Notes: generated by a model from the sequence alone, not told the origin. DNA of 64,000 nt from Sporosarcina sp. FSL K6-1522 (GCF_038622445.1 NZ_CP152019.1:2764501-2828500); one strand, 5' to 3'. Counted from the first letter of the stretch, positions 27,649 to 37,248 are shown. Made by a program: numbers and translations.

Positions 27649-28770
27649 TTAGCTTGTTTCTACGAAAAACCAAATGATACTAATGATTGCTATAATCAAT
27701 ATTACAACAAACGTTACTTTAACAGCACTTACAGGAGATTTACCGCTAACCTTACCAGTTTGTCCATTGACAAGGAACCGATAGATTTTATTATTGAATT
27801 GAAATGACGAAATCCAAATTGGTAATAAAAGATGTTTGTACGTAATGGCTGTATAATCGGTTGACACATTGACAATCCTCACTTCATCTCCATGAACTTG
27901 TCCGTAAATGCCATTGGTGATGCGACTGTCGATAATCCCTTTCGCATCGTGCCAACCTTCTTTCAATGGAATGGAATACCTTTCTGCTAAAAAGCCCGAT
28001 AGATATTCGGTTTTATAATCTACCAGTTTTGATAATGAAAAAGGCTCGATGTGCGTAATAAGCCCATCGGCTACATTACTAGAAGCTTTGACTAACACAT
28101 CATCAAAGAATTCGTAATAACGACCGCTTTCTGTGCGCCAACTTGTATGTCGCACTTGTTCTGTCACTTGTACCGGTTTGCCGTCTTCAATAACTGTACG
28201 CGTTTCTGTGACATAGTAATACGTGCCAATTCTAACGGTATAGGCAGATGTCGTTTGTGAATCGAATGTCCAATAGGGAATATAGGCGCCAGACAATGTA
28301 TCCAATGTGTATGATTTTTTGAGTTGGGAGGGTGCAAAATAGCGTTTTTTGATCCATCCTTTAAATTTAATAATTGCTTCATCTTTGGATATTTGAAAAG
28401 GGATGACTAATGCGGGTTTAATACCGGCATGATGTTCACTCGTTGAGATATGTGATGAGCCGCAGAACGAACAAAAATCAGCGACTTTGTTTTTATCTAA
28501 CAATGTTTCAGCACCGCAATTTTCACATCTGAAGACGCGTTTCTCATCATCCCAGCTATGATCTTCCTGCTCTAAAGCTTGTAAGAAATCATGCTCGATT
28601 GTATTGTGCTGTGTGTGTTCGATGTCCTTTTCGCTTCCACAAAAAGGACATTTGAGCGTGCCGGTTGTCGGTTCGAATAGTGCATTGCCGCCACAAGAAG
28701 GACATTTATTTACTTCAGTTTGTTCGATCGTAATGGCTTCTTGTTGTTGGTTATTTTCTGAGCTGGACAT
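27649..28770 (-). CDS. TFIIB-type zinc-ribbon membrane protein (YdjG-like)
   Basis: The 373-residue protein starts with zinc ribbons: CPSCGG...CPFCGS (near residues 23-44), then CENCGA...CSFCGS (near 80-103). It continues with a long domain containing PALVIPFQISKDEA and IPYWTFDSQT, and ends with one membrane helix (about residues 347-370). This resembles YdjG of B. subtilis, which with YdjH brings the PspA-like YdjF to the membrane. It lies 24 nt downstream of the SPFH gene, in one operon. No pspA homolog is in the window. It is not a helicase despite such labels for zinc-ribbon relatives. Confidence 0.7.
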   Translation of the reverse strand: MSSSENNQQQEAITIEQTEVNKCPSCGGNALFEPTTGTLKCPFCGSEKDIEHTQHNTIEHDFLQALEQEDHSWDDEKRVFRCENCGAETLLDKNKVADFCSFCGSSHISTSEHHAGIKPALVIPFQISKDEAIIKFKGWIKKRYFAPSQLKKSYTLDTLSGAYIPYWTFDSQTTSAYTVRIGTYYYVTETRTVIEDGKPVQVTEQVRHTSWRTESGRYYEFFDDVLVKASSNVADGLITHIEPFSLSKLVDYKTEYLSGFLAERYSIPLKEGWHDAKGIIDSRITNGIYGQVHGDEVRIVNVSTDYTAITYKHLLLPIWISSFQFNNKIYRFLVNGQTGKVSGKSPVSAVKVTFVVILIIAIISIIWFFVETS

Positions 28771-28794
28771 GGGATCACCTCGCTTACATCCAAG

Positions 28795-29937
28795 TTATAA
28801 ACTTTCTCCACAATCCCCACAAAACTTCGCATTTGCTGTGTTTTTCTTGCCACATTTCGCGCATGTTTTTTCGGTTACTTGTTGTGTACCGCATTCGCCA
28901 CAGAATTTTGCATCTGCATCGATAGCTGCTTGGCAACTAATGCACGGCACTTTTGGAGTTTGCATCGCTTTACCGCAGTCACTACAAAATTTTGCGCTTG
29001 CATTGTTGGCCGCTTGGCAATGTGGACATTGTACGCTAGTAGTTGGTGGGGCCACCGGTGTATTCGTTGTTTGCGGATTCGGTGAAAAGGCATTCGCCAT
29101 TACACCGCCAAGCGCAGCACCTGCACCCAGTCCTGCTCCAGCACCGGCTAATCCGCCACCTTCATTGCGAGCTGCGTCTCTAAGGGCTTCAGCTGCTTGG
29201 TATTGCTGATACTGCTGCATGTCTCCTAGAACACCCATCGATGTTTTTTTATCGAGTACTTTTTCTACTTCTTCTGGCAGTGATAAGTTTTCAATGTAAA
29301 GAGAAGTGATGTCAAAGCCAAACGCCTTGAATCGTGGCTTCATCTTTTCTTTCCCTTGGTCGCTTAACTCGTCATAGTGCATTGCCAAGTCTAAAGCAGC
29401 GATTTTGGATTCAGCAAAAAGGTCAGTTAAGCCAGATAAAATCATTTTCTTCAACTGCTCTTCAATATTGCTCGTATCATAGGACGCATTTGTACCAAAC
29501 AGTTCTTTTAAAAACACGGTTGGTTCAGCTACGCGATAAGAATAAATCCCATAACCGCGTAATCGGATAGCACCAAACTCGGGGTCACGCATCATAATGG
29601 GGTTGGATGTACCCCATTTTTGATTGATAAATTGTTTCGTATTGACAAAATAAACTTCCGCTTTAAACGGTGAGTTGAAGCCGTGTTTCCATGATTTTAA
29701 TTTCGTTAAAATAGGCATATTTTGCGTGTACAATTGATGACGGCCGGGACCAAAGACGTCTGCAAGTTCACCTTCATTCACGAAAATCGCTACTTGTGAT
29801 TCCCGAACGGTGAGTTCTGCGCCCATTTTGATTTCATTGTTGTGCACGGGAAAGCGGTATACCATCGTATTCGTGTCACTATCTGTCCATTCAATTACTT
29901 CGATAAATTGGTTTTTGAAAAATCCGAATAAACCCAT
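28795..29937 (-). CDS. SPFH/virion-core domain protein with three C-terminal zinc ribbons (YdjI-like)
   Basis: Residues 1 to about 240 form an SPFH-type domain: an opening GLFGFFKNQFIEVIEW, a VRESQVAIFVNEGEL strand and a coiled region ending in EVEKVLDKK. A Gly/Ala-rich linker follows (GGGLAGAGAGLGAG), then three CxxC...CxxC ribbons from about 295 to the end (CPHC/CSDC, CISC/CGEC, CAKC/CGDC). YdjI of B. subtilis has the same layout and works with YdjG in the envelope-stress module. Three ribbons is a larger array than the usual one or two. It is the first gene of a two-gene operon. Confidence 0.78.
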   Translation of the reverse strand: MGLFGFFKNQFIEVIEWTDSDTNTMVYRFPVHNNEIKMGAELTVRESQVAIFVNEGELADVFGPGRHQLYTQNMPILTKLKSWKHGFNSPFKAEVYFVNTKQFINQKWGTSNPIMMRDPEFGAIRLRGYGIYSYRVAEPTVFLKELFGTNASYDTSNIEEQLKKMILSGLTDLFAESKIAALDLAMHYDELSDQGKEKMKPRFKAFGFDITSLYIENLSLPEEVEKVLDKKTSMGVLGDMQQYQQYQAAEALRDAARNEGGGLAGAGAGLGAGAALGGVMANAFSPNPQTTNTPVAPPTTSVQCPHCQAANNASAKFCSDCGKAMQTPKVPCISCQAAIDADAKFCGECGTQQVTEKTCAKCGKKNTANAKFCGDCGESL

Positions 29938-30115
29938 TCTAGTTCCTCCTCATATGTTGAATAGATACGAATGTGAGTCGTCATTTGCTTAGGAATAGTA
30001 TACCATAATACAATATTAGTCATTTTAACTTTAAGGTGAACACAATAGGTGACGTCAGCCTGGAAAAAAGGTACAATGGACTGAATACTCATTCATTTAA
30101 AAAGGGGATTTTCAT

Positions 30116-31060
30116 ATGATTCATAAAATTGTACTACCAACACCATTTGCGGTCGGCGATGTTAATGCGTTTCTAGTAAAAGGAGATGCGCTGTCACTTG
30201 TCGATGCAGGGCCGAAAACCCCCGAAGCATATGAAGCGTTGAAGTATGGCCTAAAGGAAGCTGGCTATACGTTTAATGATATTGAACAAGTGATTTTGAC
30301 TCACCATCATCCGGATCATGCGGGCTGGATTGATGCATTTGATCGTGCAGATATTTTAGGTCACGCTTACAATAATTTATGGTTGAAGCGCGATGAGGCA
30401 TTTTTCCAGTATCATGATTCATTTTATTTAAACTGTTTAATTGAAGAAGGAGTTCCCGAGGAATATTTTTTCTGGGTGAAAAAAATGAAACGATCCGTTG
30501 AGTTAATGGGGGAGCGGACGCTTGATGTGAAGCTTGTAGAAGGAGATGCGCTTGCGGGGCATCCGGGCTGGACTGTACTAGAAACACCAGGGCATGCGCA
30601 AAGTCATATCGTTTTGTGGAATGAGCGAACGGGAGAGATGATTGGTGGGGACCTTGTACTTGGAAAGGTATCATCGAATCCGTTAATCGAACCACCACTC
30701 GACCGTGAGCAAGGTCGTTCCCGTTCTTTATTGCAATACAATGATTCACTGAATCGCCTGCTTACTTTGCCCGTGAATATCATTTATGGTGGTCATGGTG
30801 AGGAAGTACGTAATGCACATCCGTTGATTGAACAGCGTTTTGAGAAACAGCGTCAACGGGCGCTCAAAGTGCTTGGGATGATGGATGGCGGATCGCGGAC
30901 GATTTTTGAGCTGACGCGTGAATTATTCCCAGCTGTCTATGAAGAAGAGCTTGGATTGACATTGTCTGAAACCATTGGGCAGACAGATTACCTTGTGCAT
31001 GAAGGACTGGTGCTTGAAACGCGCGATGAAGGCGGTATTCTTCATTATGAACAAGCGTAA
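30116..31060 (+). CDS. MBL-fold metallo-hydrolase (YqjP-like)
   Basis: The 314-residue metallo-beta-lactamase-fold protein carries the zinc motif LTHHHPDHAGW (HxHxDH) near residue 62, a second His in ETPGHAQSH, an Asp in GGDLVLG and a final His in YGGHGE, so the dinuclear site is complete. The extra C-terminal domain of about 90 residues resembles the winged region of LACTB2-like proteins. The substrate is unknown. It overlaps the SDR gene by 14 nt, matching the yqjP-yqjQ pair of B. subtilis. Confidence 0.85.
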   Translation: MIHKIVLPTPFAVGDVNAFLVKGDALSLVDAGPKTPEAYEALKYGLKEAGYTFNDIEQVILTHHHPDHAGWIDAFDRADILGHAYNNLWLKRDEAFFQYHDSFYLNCLIEEGVPEEYFFWVKKMKRSVELMGERTLDVKLVEGDALAGHPGWTVLETPGHAQSHIVLWNERTGEMIGGDLVLGKVSSNPLIEPPLDREQGRSRSLLQYNDSLNRLLTLPVNIIYGGHGEEVRNAHPLIEQRFEKQRQRALKVLGMMDGGSRTIFELTRELFPAVYEEELGLTLSETIGQTDYLVHEGLVLETRDEGGILHYEQA

Positions 31061-31799
31061 ATCAGTACTTGTGACAGGCGCAACGAGCGGTGTCGGCTAC
31101 GCACTGGCAAAGCGGTTGCTAGCGGAAGGATACAACGTTTGGGCGACGGGTAGGGCGCAAGATGTGTTATGGCAACTGCAAAAAGAAGGTGCTCATACTT
31201 TTCCAGCAGATTTAGCTGTTAACGAAGACATTGACCAATTGATGACGCAAATCGGTTCGCCCGATATCGTCATCTTTTCGGCTGGTGTTGGTACGTTTGA
31301 TTATGCACAGGAGACGCCTGATGCTGCGATACAAGGGATGATGGCTGTTAACGTTATTGCACCGATGCAGCTGACCAAGCAACTATTACCGGACATGATG
31401 GAGAGGCGGAGCGGGCATCTCATTTACCTTGGTTCTCAAGCAGGGAAAGTCGCAACACCGAAAGCGTCTGTCTATGCGGCGTCGAAACATGCGATTGTCG
31501 GCTATACGAATGCTCTTCGCATGGAGGTAGCTCCGTCCGGCATTCATGTTACAACGATTAACCCAGGACCTATCGATACACCCTTTTTAGATGTAGCTGA
31601 TGCAACAGGTAGCTATCGCACATCGCTAGGCAAGCATTTATTGACGGTGGAAGAAGTTGTCGATGCTATTGTTAAAACAATAGCAAAGCCTGTTCGAGAG
31701 GTGAATTTGCCTTGGTATATGGGCATTACGAGCAAATTACATGCCGTTGCACCGACCCTTGTTGAGCGATTGGGACGCAAGTATTTTATGAAAAAATAA
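31047..31799 (+). CDS. Short-chain dehydrogenase/reductase (YqjQ-like)
   Basis: This classical SDR of 250 residues has TGATSGVGYALA as the NAD(P) loop near residue 9, FSAGVG in place of NNAG, the catalytic Ser in LGSQAGKV, and YAASK with the catalytic Tyr and Lys. ATG 31047 lies inside the end of the MBL gene, and the in-frame extension upstream is not needed for the family length. Substrate is unknown; the NPGPIDTPF loop is typical of the family. Confidence 0.85.
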   Translation: MNKRKSVLVTGATSGVGYALAKRLLAEGYNVWATGRAQDVLWQLQKEGAHTFPADLAVNEDIDQLMTQIGSPDIVIFSAGVGTFDYAQETPDAAIQGMMAVNVIAPMQLTKQLLPDMMERRSGHLIYLGSQAGKVATPKASVYAASKHAIVGYTNALRMEVAPSGIHVTTINPGPIDTPFLDVADATGSYRTSLGKHLLTVEEVVDAIVKTIAKPVREVNLPWYMGITSKLHAVAPTLVERLGRKYFMKK

Positions 31800-31850
31800 G
31801 ACTCTTTTTCGTTTGTATACATAGAGACTTCATGGAAGGATTTACAGTAG

Positions 31851-32402
31851 ATGGTGAAGAATAACCAAGATTTCAAGTCTGATTCCACGGCAATTCATAG
31901 CGACCTTCTTGCGACTAGGGAACTTGTCTACAGCCCTTGCAAGTTTGAGTGTTCGCAACCATTAGTAGAAGCGCAAAATGCTGAATATGGAGCTTATGTA
32001 TACAGGTTGAATATGCGCTCTATCCGATTTCGTGTCGCTAAAACTACACCAACGAAGGTCGGGCAATTTGTGACTTTGTGGGAGCGCATTGGAAATGGAC
32101 CTATCCAACCATATGATCAATCAAATTCAGTCGATTTATTTGTGATTAGTGCACGCAAAGGCACTGACTTTGGTCAATTTGTATTTCCTAAAGAAGTTCT
32201 AGTCGAGCGGGGCGTCCTGTCCCAGGAAGGGAAAGGTGGTAAACGCGCAATTCGTATTTATCCACCTTGGGACAAGCCTACTAGCCGTCAAGCTCGGAAA
32301 ACGCAGGACTGGCAGTTAGCTTACTTTTTGGAGGTACCTGTAAATAGATGCGTAGATTGTATGCGTGCGCAAATGCTTTATGGATTGCATGAAACAAAGT
32401 GA
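31851..32402 (+). CDS. MepB family protein
   Basis: This 183-residue protein matches the MepB family, first seen downstream of the mepA drug efflux gene in Staphylococcus. Recognisable blocks are EAQNAEYGAYVYRLN, FRVAKTTPTKVGQFVTLW, DQSNSVDLFVISARKG and FVFPKEVLVERGVLS. Its function is uncertain. There is no mepR or mepA nearby. The ATG has only a weak ribosome binding site. A terminator follows. Confidence 0.78.
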   Translation: MVKNNQDFKSDSTAIHSDLLATRELVYSPCKFECSQPLVEAQNAEYGAYVYRLNMRSIRFRVAKTTPTKVGQFVTLWERIGNGPIQPYDQSNSVDLFVISARKGTDFGQFVFPKEVLVERGVLSQEGKGGKRAIRIYPPWDKPTSRQARKTQDWQLAYFLEVPVNRCVDCMRAQMLYGLHETK

Positions 32403-32440
32403 TTTTTCGAGGTGTCGTGTCAGTGATTGTCTCATTTAGA

Positions 32441-32466
32441 AGCCGGCGTAGTTGCCGGTTTTTTTC
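32441..32466 (+). terminator. Terminator after the mepB-like gene
   Basis: CCGGC and GCCGG form a short GC stem with a 6-nt loop, followed by seven T. Confidence 0.75.
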
Positions 32467-32613
32467 TGTGCGACGGGCAGTCGCACCAGGTGGAGCCAAA
32501 CTGCACAAGATGAGCTGTTAAAAATACACGAGGTCAAAGTTTGATGTGTGATATACTATTCAAAATACTCAGTTGGACAGAAGAGGAGTAATGATTATAT
32601 TTATGGAGGGGAA

Positions 32614-34575
32614 ATGATGAGTCAGATACTTAGAAGAGCTATCGTTGAATCCCAAGAATTTAATCTTTCTACTAAATTTGCTTGGAAGCGTTATCAAGAA
32701 ATGGAGCATTATACAGAGGGGGGTATACGTGCCGAAATACTCGATTCGTGGGCTAACTCTAAGAAACTGGGAGTCAATCCTTTCCAGAATAGAATAAATG
32801 AAATTATCGCTCAGCATGATTTGAACGATCGACTCGAAAGGAATGAGCGATTGCTCTCGTATGCTTCACCTCAAATAACAAATGTAGCTGACCTGCTTAC
32901 TGACTCTAAAACGATGCTTTCAATTACGGACAAACACGGCACTATTTTGTGTTCCTACGGTGAAAAAGATACTTTGAAAAGGGCGGAACTATTAAATATC
33001 TTTGATGGAGGAACGTGGAGTGAGAAGTCAGCGGGAACAAATGCAGTTGGCGTTGCGCTAAAAACGAAAAAGTCGGCTCAAGTGTTGTTTTCGGAACATT
33101 TCTGTGAAAAAAATCATAATTGGTATTGTGCGGCTACCCCTATTTTAGCACCTTTTACAAATGAACTCTTAGGAATTGTAAATATTGCAGGCTCCAATCA
33201 TCAGGTACATCAACATACGGTAGGGCTTGTTATATCAGAGGCTAAAAATTTATCCAATGCAATTGTTCAGCAGTTATATGATCATACTTTGCGTGATAAT
33301 TTATTTTTAACTACGGCAATGGAAGGTATAGAAGATGCTGTATTTGTCGTGGATGGCGGAAAAAATATTGTAGAAAAAAATGAGGCGGCTAGGTCGCATT
33401 TTTGTTTTCAGGGTATTCAAAGTATAAGAAATATTCCTGAATTAGATAAGTTCGTTGATTACGTCTTACAAACGGGACAAAAAATCATGAGGGAAGAAGT
33501 ACGTGACGGTGAAAAAAAACGGACCTTCATTTGCTCTATTTATCCCGTCACTTTTCAAGATGAGCATTTAGGGGCAGTACTATTTTTGAGGGAAGGTTCA
33601 GAAGTATCTCATTTAAAAACAGCAAAACGTGCATTTGGACGTTTAGTGAATCAAACATCTACCCGTTACACGTTTGATAATCTAATCGGATCTTCTTTGG
33701 AGTTTGTAGATGTTGTCAAAAAGGCGCGGAGAGCATCGATCATTGAATCGACCCTGTTTTTATCGGGAGAAACGGGGACAGGAAAAGAGGTATTTGCCCA
33801 GGCAATCCATCAGGCCAGCAGTCGCAGTGCCCGCCCTTTTGTAGCCGTTAACTGCGGTGCGATTCCGCAGGGGTTGTTGGAAAGTGAATTATCCGGTTAT
33901 GAACCAGGTGCATTCACTGGCGCCAAATCAAAAGGGAGTCCAGGGAAATTTGAATTGGCTCAAGGGGGCACGATTTTTCTTGATGAAATTGGAGATATGC
34001 CATTGGATTTACAAGTCCATCTTCTTCGAATATTGGAAGAAAGAGTTGTCACAAGAATAGGCGGAGACAAAGTAATACCGATTGATGTACGCGTCATCGC
34101 GGCTACACATAAAAATTTAACAGAAGCTGTCGTCAAGGGCGAATTTCGGGAGGATCTATTGTATCGACTTCGTGTGATCCAATTGAGGATTCCTGCTTTA
34201 CGTGAAAGAACCGTTGATATTCCGATATTGGTCAATAACTTTATCCAGAAAATGAGTGATCAATTTGGAAAACAAGACGTTCTCGTGCACGCCGATGCGA
34301 TGCATCATCTAACACAATATACTTGGCCGGGAAATATTAGGGAATTAAAAAATGTCATCCAACAAGCATTATTTAATATGGAAGGAGATATTTTGTACCC
34401 CCATGATCTTCCTGTGGAATTGGTGAAAGTGATTGAATATCCAACAGAAAAAGAGCGGTTAATTGAAGCCATAGAAAGGACAAATGGTAACGTCACTAAC
34501 GCTGCAAAAATACTAGGTATTTCCCGCGCCACCATGTATCGAAGAATGCAACAATATCATCTAACTGATCAATAA
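32614..34575 (+). CDS. acoR: AcoR-type sigma-54-dependent activator of acetoin catabolism
   Basis: This 653-residue enhancer-binding protein has a GAF-like sensor region (about residues 50-225, with GTWSEKSAGTNAVG and the NWYCAATPI block), a PAS domain (about 235-345), an AAA+ domain and a Fis-type HTH (NVTNAAKILGISRATMYRR). Walker A GETGTGKE and the sigma-54 contact loop GAFTGA are both intact, in contrast to BkdR in this window. Starts at 32614 and 32617 are both possible; GGAGGGG lies just upstream. It lies directly upstream of acoLABC and a -24/-12 promoter, and should activate them with acetoin or a derived signal. Confidence 0.92.
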   Translation: MMSQILRRAIVESQEFNLSTKFAWKRYQEMEHYTEGGIRAEILDSWANSKKLGVNPFQNRINEIIAQHDLNDRLERNERLLSYASPQITNVADLLTDSKTMLSITDKHGTILCSYGEKDTLKRAELLNIFDGGTWSEKSAGTNAVGVALKTKKSAQVLFSEHFCEKNHNWYCAATPILAPFTNELLGIVNIAGSNHQVHQHTVGLVISEAKNLSNAIVQQLYDHTLRDNLFLTTAMEGIEDAVFVVDGGKNIVEKNEAARSHFCFQGIQSIRNIPELDKFVDYVLQTGQKIMREEVRDGEKKRTFICSIYPVTFQDEHLGAVLFLREGSEVSHLKTAKRAFGRLVNQTSTRYTFDNLIGSSLEFVDVVKKARRASIIESTLFLSGETGTGKEVFAQAIHQASSRSARPFVAVNCGAIPQGLLESELSGYEPGAFTGAKSKGSPGKFELAQGGTIFLDEIGDMPLDLQVHLLRILEERVVTRIGGDKVIPIDVRVIAATHKNLTEAVVKGEFREDLLYRLRVIQLRIPALRERTVDIPILVNNFIQKMSDQFGKQDVLVHADAMHHLTQYTWPGNIRELKNVIQQALFNMEGDILYPHDLPVELVKVIEYPTEKERLIEAIERTNGNVTNAAKILGISRATMYRRMQQYHLTDQ

Positions 34576-34588
34576 ATTATCCAACAAT

Positions 34589-34641
34589 AGCCTGACACTA
34601 AATCCATTTCCCCAGAGAGGATTTAGTGTCAGGCTTTTTTT
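34589..34641 (+). terminator. Terminator of acoR
   Basis: AGCCTGACACTAAATCC and GGATTTAGTGTCAGGCT form a perfect 17-bp stem with a 13-nt loop and a T-run. Confidence 0.93.
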
Positions 34642-34652
34642 ATGCTGTGAGA

Positions 34653-34677
34653 CAATGAGACACTTTTCGTCTCATTG
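34653..34677. promoter_or_regulatory. Palindromic upstream activating site for AcoR (predicted)
   Basis: CAATGAGAC and GTCTCATTG form a perfect 9-bp inverted repeat with a 7-bp spacer. A further direct TGAGAC half-site lies at 34648-34653. The site is about 90-115 bp upstream of the -24 element, the right distance for an enhancer used by a sigma-54 activator. Confidence 0.65.
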
Positions 34678-34768
34678 AAACAGTTCGCCGCGATAGAGAA
34701 AAATGTGGAAGATGGGATAACTTCATTGATTGATATACTTCAGCGGTTATTCAGATGAATTAAATACT

Positions 34769-34785
34769 TTGGCATGTTTCTTGCA
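34769..34785 (+). promoter_or_regulatory. Sigma-54 (-24/-12) promoter of acoLABC
   Basis: TTGGCATGTTTCTTGCA matches the -24/-12 consensus with GG and GC exactly 10 bp apart. Transcription would begin near 34797. Confidence 0.88.
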
Positions 34786-34827
34786 ATATCTATTAACGTA
34801 TCACAAAAACATACTACCCAGTAAAGT

Positions 34828-34841
34828 TGTTACCGTTTTCA
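34828..34841. promoter_or_regulatory. CcpA cre box downstream of the aco promoter
   Basis: The reverse complement reads TGAAAACGGTAACA, a full match to TGWAANCGNTNWCA. It lies about 30-45 nt after the predicted transcript start and before acoL, where bound CcpA could block elongation or initiation in glucose. Confidence 0.75.
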
Positions 34842-34923
34842 TAGGGGAAGTGAGGTGTAAGTGAGGTATATAAACGATAGTGCAACAGTAAGTATAGGAA
34901 AAGAAGGCAAGGTGATAAAACAT

Positions 34924-36276
34924 ATGAGGAACTTTGACGTAATCGTAATTGGCGCAGGTCCCGGTGGGTATGTTGCAGCTTTTCGAGCAGCTCAATTGGG
35001 AAAAACAGTGGCAATTATCGAGAAAGAGAAAATCGGTGGGGCTTGTCTGAATGTTGGTTGCATTCCATCTAAAACGCTTTTGAAACATAGTGAAATGGTA
35101 GAAGAAATTAAAAAAGCAAATGACTGGGGAATTCACACCGGGGAACTATCCATTGATTTCCTAAAACTTATGCAGCGTAAGGATCAAGTGGTTCAAACGT
35201 TGACGAGTGGTGTGGACTATTTATTGAAGAAAAACCATATTACTTTATTTCAAGGGGAAGCCTCTGTCAATAAAGAGCTTGTTGTGGCTGTCGGTGATGA
35301 AAAGATAAAGGGACAAGACATTTTATTAGCAACTGGAAGCAAGCCTTTTATACCTCCAATAAATGGGTTAGAGCAGATCGACTACATGACAACGGATTCA
35401 TTCTTTGACTTGAAAGAATTGCCCGAATCCCTGGTGATTATTGGTGGTGGCGTCATTTCGGTAGAATTAGCATTTGCGATGGCGCCACTGGGAACAAAAG
35501 TAACAATTGTTGAAGTTGCACATGATATTTTATTGACGGAAGATCCTGATGCACGAAAAATTATTAAAGATCAATTGAAGAAGAAAAACATCGAAATCAT
35601 TACCAACGCAGAAATTCAAGAAGTGAAAAAAGACAAAATAGTCATGGCGAACCTAGAAATTGCATATAACAAATTGTTGGTTGCAACTGGCAGAAAACCG
35701 AATATTGAAGTCGTACAACAGCTAGAACTGGAGATGGATACTGCTAATAGGTTTGTTGCGGTCAATGACAATTATGAAACGAGTCAAAAACACGTGTATG
35801 CGGTAGGTGACGTAATCGGGGGTTATCAATTGGCCCATGTGGCGAGTGCGGAAGGTCTTATTGCAGTCCATGCAATGAATGGTGAGACACAGAGATCGCT
35901 TGATCAGACTGGAATTCCACGATGTGTCTATACGCATCCAGAGATAGCTTCATTTGGATTAAACGAGGACCAAGCTAAGGAAGCTGGGTATGACGTGAAG
36001 GTGACTAAATCACTCCTTGCTGGAAACGGAAAGGCCATCGCCATAGGGGAAACGGAAGGGTTTGTAAAAATCATTTCTGATTCCAACTATCAGGAGATTT
36101 TAGGTGCAGTGATTGTCGGAACGGGCGCGACAGAATTGATTGGCGAAGTCTTAGCTGTTAAACACTCGGAAGGTACGATGAATGAGTTAGCAAGTCTTGT
36201 ACAAGCACATCCATCCGTATCTGAAACAATCACGGAAAACGCGAATGCGTTATTCCAACAAGCCATTCACATGTAA
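34924..36276 (+). CDS. acoL: Dihydrolipoyl dehydrogenase (E3) of the acetoin dehydrogenase system
   Basis: The 450-residue E3 shows the FAD loop GAGPGGYVAA near residue 10, the redox disulfide in ACLNVGC, GGGVISVELAF for NAD, and AHPSVSE near the C-terminus. ATG 34924 is preferred, with AAGGTG 9 nt upstream; a longer frame from GTG 34861 would add 21 residues with no E3 character. It is first in acoLABC, unlike B. subtilis acoABCL where the E3 gene is last. Confidence 0.9.
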   Translation: MRNFDVIVIGAGPGGYVAAFRAAQLGKTVAIIEKEKIGGACLNVGCIPSKTLLKHSEMVEEIKKANDWGIHTGELSIDFLKLMQRKDQVVQTLTSGVDYLLKKNHITLFQGEASVNKELVVAVGDEKIKGQDILLATGSKPFIPPINGLEQIDYMTTDSFFDLKELPESLVIIGGGVISVELAFAMAPLGTKVTIVEVAHDILLTEDPDARKIIKDQLKKKNIEIITNAEIQEVKKDKIVMANLEIAYNKLLVATGRKPNIEVVQQLELEMDTANRFVAVNDNYETSQKHVYAVGDVIGGYQLAHVASAEGLIAVHAMNGETQRSLDQTGIPRCVYTHPEIASFGLNEDQAKEAGYDVKVTKSLLAGNGKAIAIGETEGFVKIISDSNYQEILGAVIVGTGATELIGEVLAVKHSEGTMNELASLVQAHPSVSETITENANALFQQAIHM

Positions 36277-36300
36277 ACATCATAAAAGGAGGAATTTATT

Positions 36301-37248
36301 ATGGATAAAAAAGAAGCACTTTGGGCTTATCAAAAGATGAATGAAATTCGTTTTTTTGAAGATGAAGTACATCGCACATTCGGGAAAGGATTGATACCGG
36401 GATTTGTTCACTTATACGCAGGTGAAGAAGCGGTTGCAACGGGAGTAATGGCCCTATTAGATGATGAAGACTATATTACGAGTACGCACCGTGGGCATGG
36501 ACATGCGATTGCAAAAGGATGCGATATTAATGGGATGATGGCTGAAATTATGGGGAAAAGAGATGGGCTTGGCGGTGGTAAAGGCGGTTCGATGCACGTT
36601 GCCGATGTTGGGAAAGGTATGCTTGGTGCCAACGGGATTGTCGGTGGCGGTTTCGGTCTCGCCGCAGGTGCAGCACTTACAATTAAGACGTTGGGTCGGG
36701 ACAATGTGGCTGTCTGTTTTTTCGGGGATGGTGCATCAAATGAGGGAACATTCCATGAGGGATTAAATCTTGCCTCCATTTTGAATTTGCCGGTCATCTT
36801 TGTTTGTGAAAACAATCAATTTGGGGAAGGGACACCATTCAGATATGCGAGTGCTTCCGAAACGGTCGCCGAAAGAGCCCCAGCTTACAATATGCCGGGT
36901 GTCCGTGTAGATGGTATGGATATTGAGGCGGTTTATAATGCGACAAAAGAAGCGATTGAAAGAGCGAAGGCAGGGAAAGGTCCTACGTTAATTGAATGCG
37001 ATACGTATCGTCAATATGGTCATTTTGAAGGGGATGAACAAAAATACAAGACGAACGAGGACCCGAATCGGGACCGTGATCCAATTCCTGAATTTCGTAA
37101 AAAAGCGGTGGAAAATGGCTGGATGACTGCGGAGCAGGCAGATGCAATTGAAGCGGCGGCAGAAAAGACTATTCAAGAGGCGCTTGCTTTTGCGGAAGCG
37201 AGCCCGTTGCCAGACGAATCTGCACTCTATACGGATATATTTGCATAA
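36301..37248 (+). CDS. acoA: Acetoin dehydrogenase E1 alpha subunit (TPP-dependent)
   Basis: This is the alpha half of acetoin:DCPIP oxidoreductase, which with AcoB cleaves acetoin into acetaldehyde and an acetyl group passed to AcoC. The 315-residue protein has the TPP motif GDGASNEGTFHEGLN ending ENNQFGEGT, and the family's GKGGSMHV and STHRGHGHAIAKG segments. The opening lacks the extra 30-40 residues of pyruvate dehydrogenase E1 alpha, which supports AcoA. It starts after AAAGGAGG. Confidence 0.92.
   Translation: MDKKEALWAYQKMNEIRFFEDEVHRTFGKGLIPGFVHLYAGEEAVATGVMALLDDEDYITSTHRGHGHAIAKGCDINGMMAEIMGKRDGLGGGKGGSMHVADVGKGMLGANGIVGGGFGLAAGAALTIKTLGRDNVAVCFFGDGASNEGTFHEGLNLASILNLPVIFVCENNQFGEGTPFRYASASETVAERAPAYNMPGVRVDGMDIEAVYNATKEAIERAKAGKGPTLIECDTYRQYGHFEGDEQKYKTNEDPNRDRDPIPEFRKKAVENGWMTAEQADAIEAAAEKTIQEALAFAEASPLPDESALYTDIFA

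Noticed and set aside
28604..29209. 201-codon open frame antisense to the zinc-ribbon genes
   Set aside because: Its Cys- and Ala/Pro-rich product mirrors the zinc ribbons and Gly/Ala linker on the other strand.
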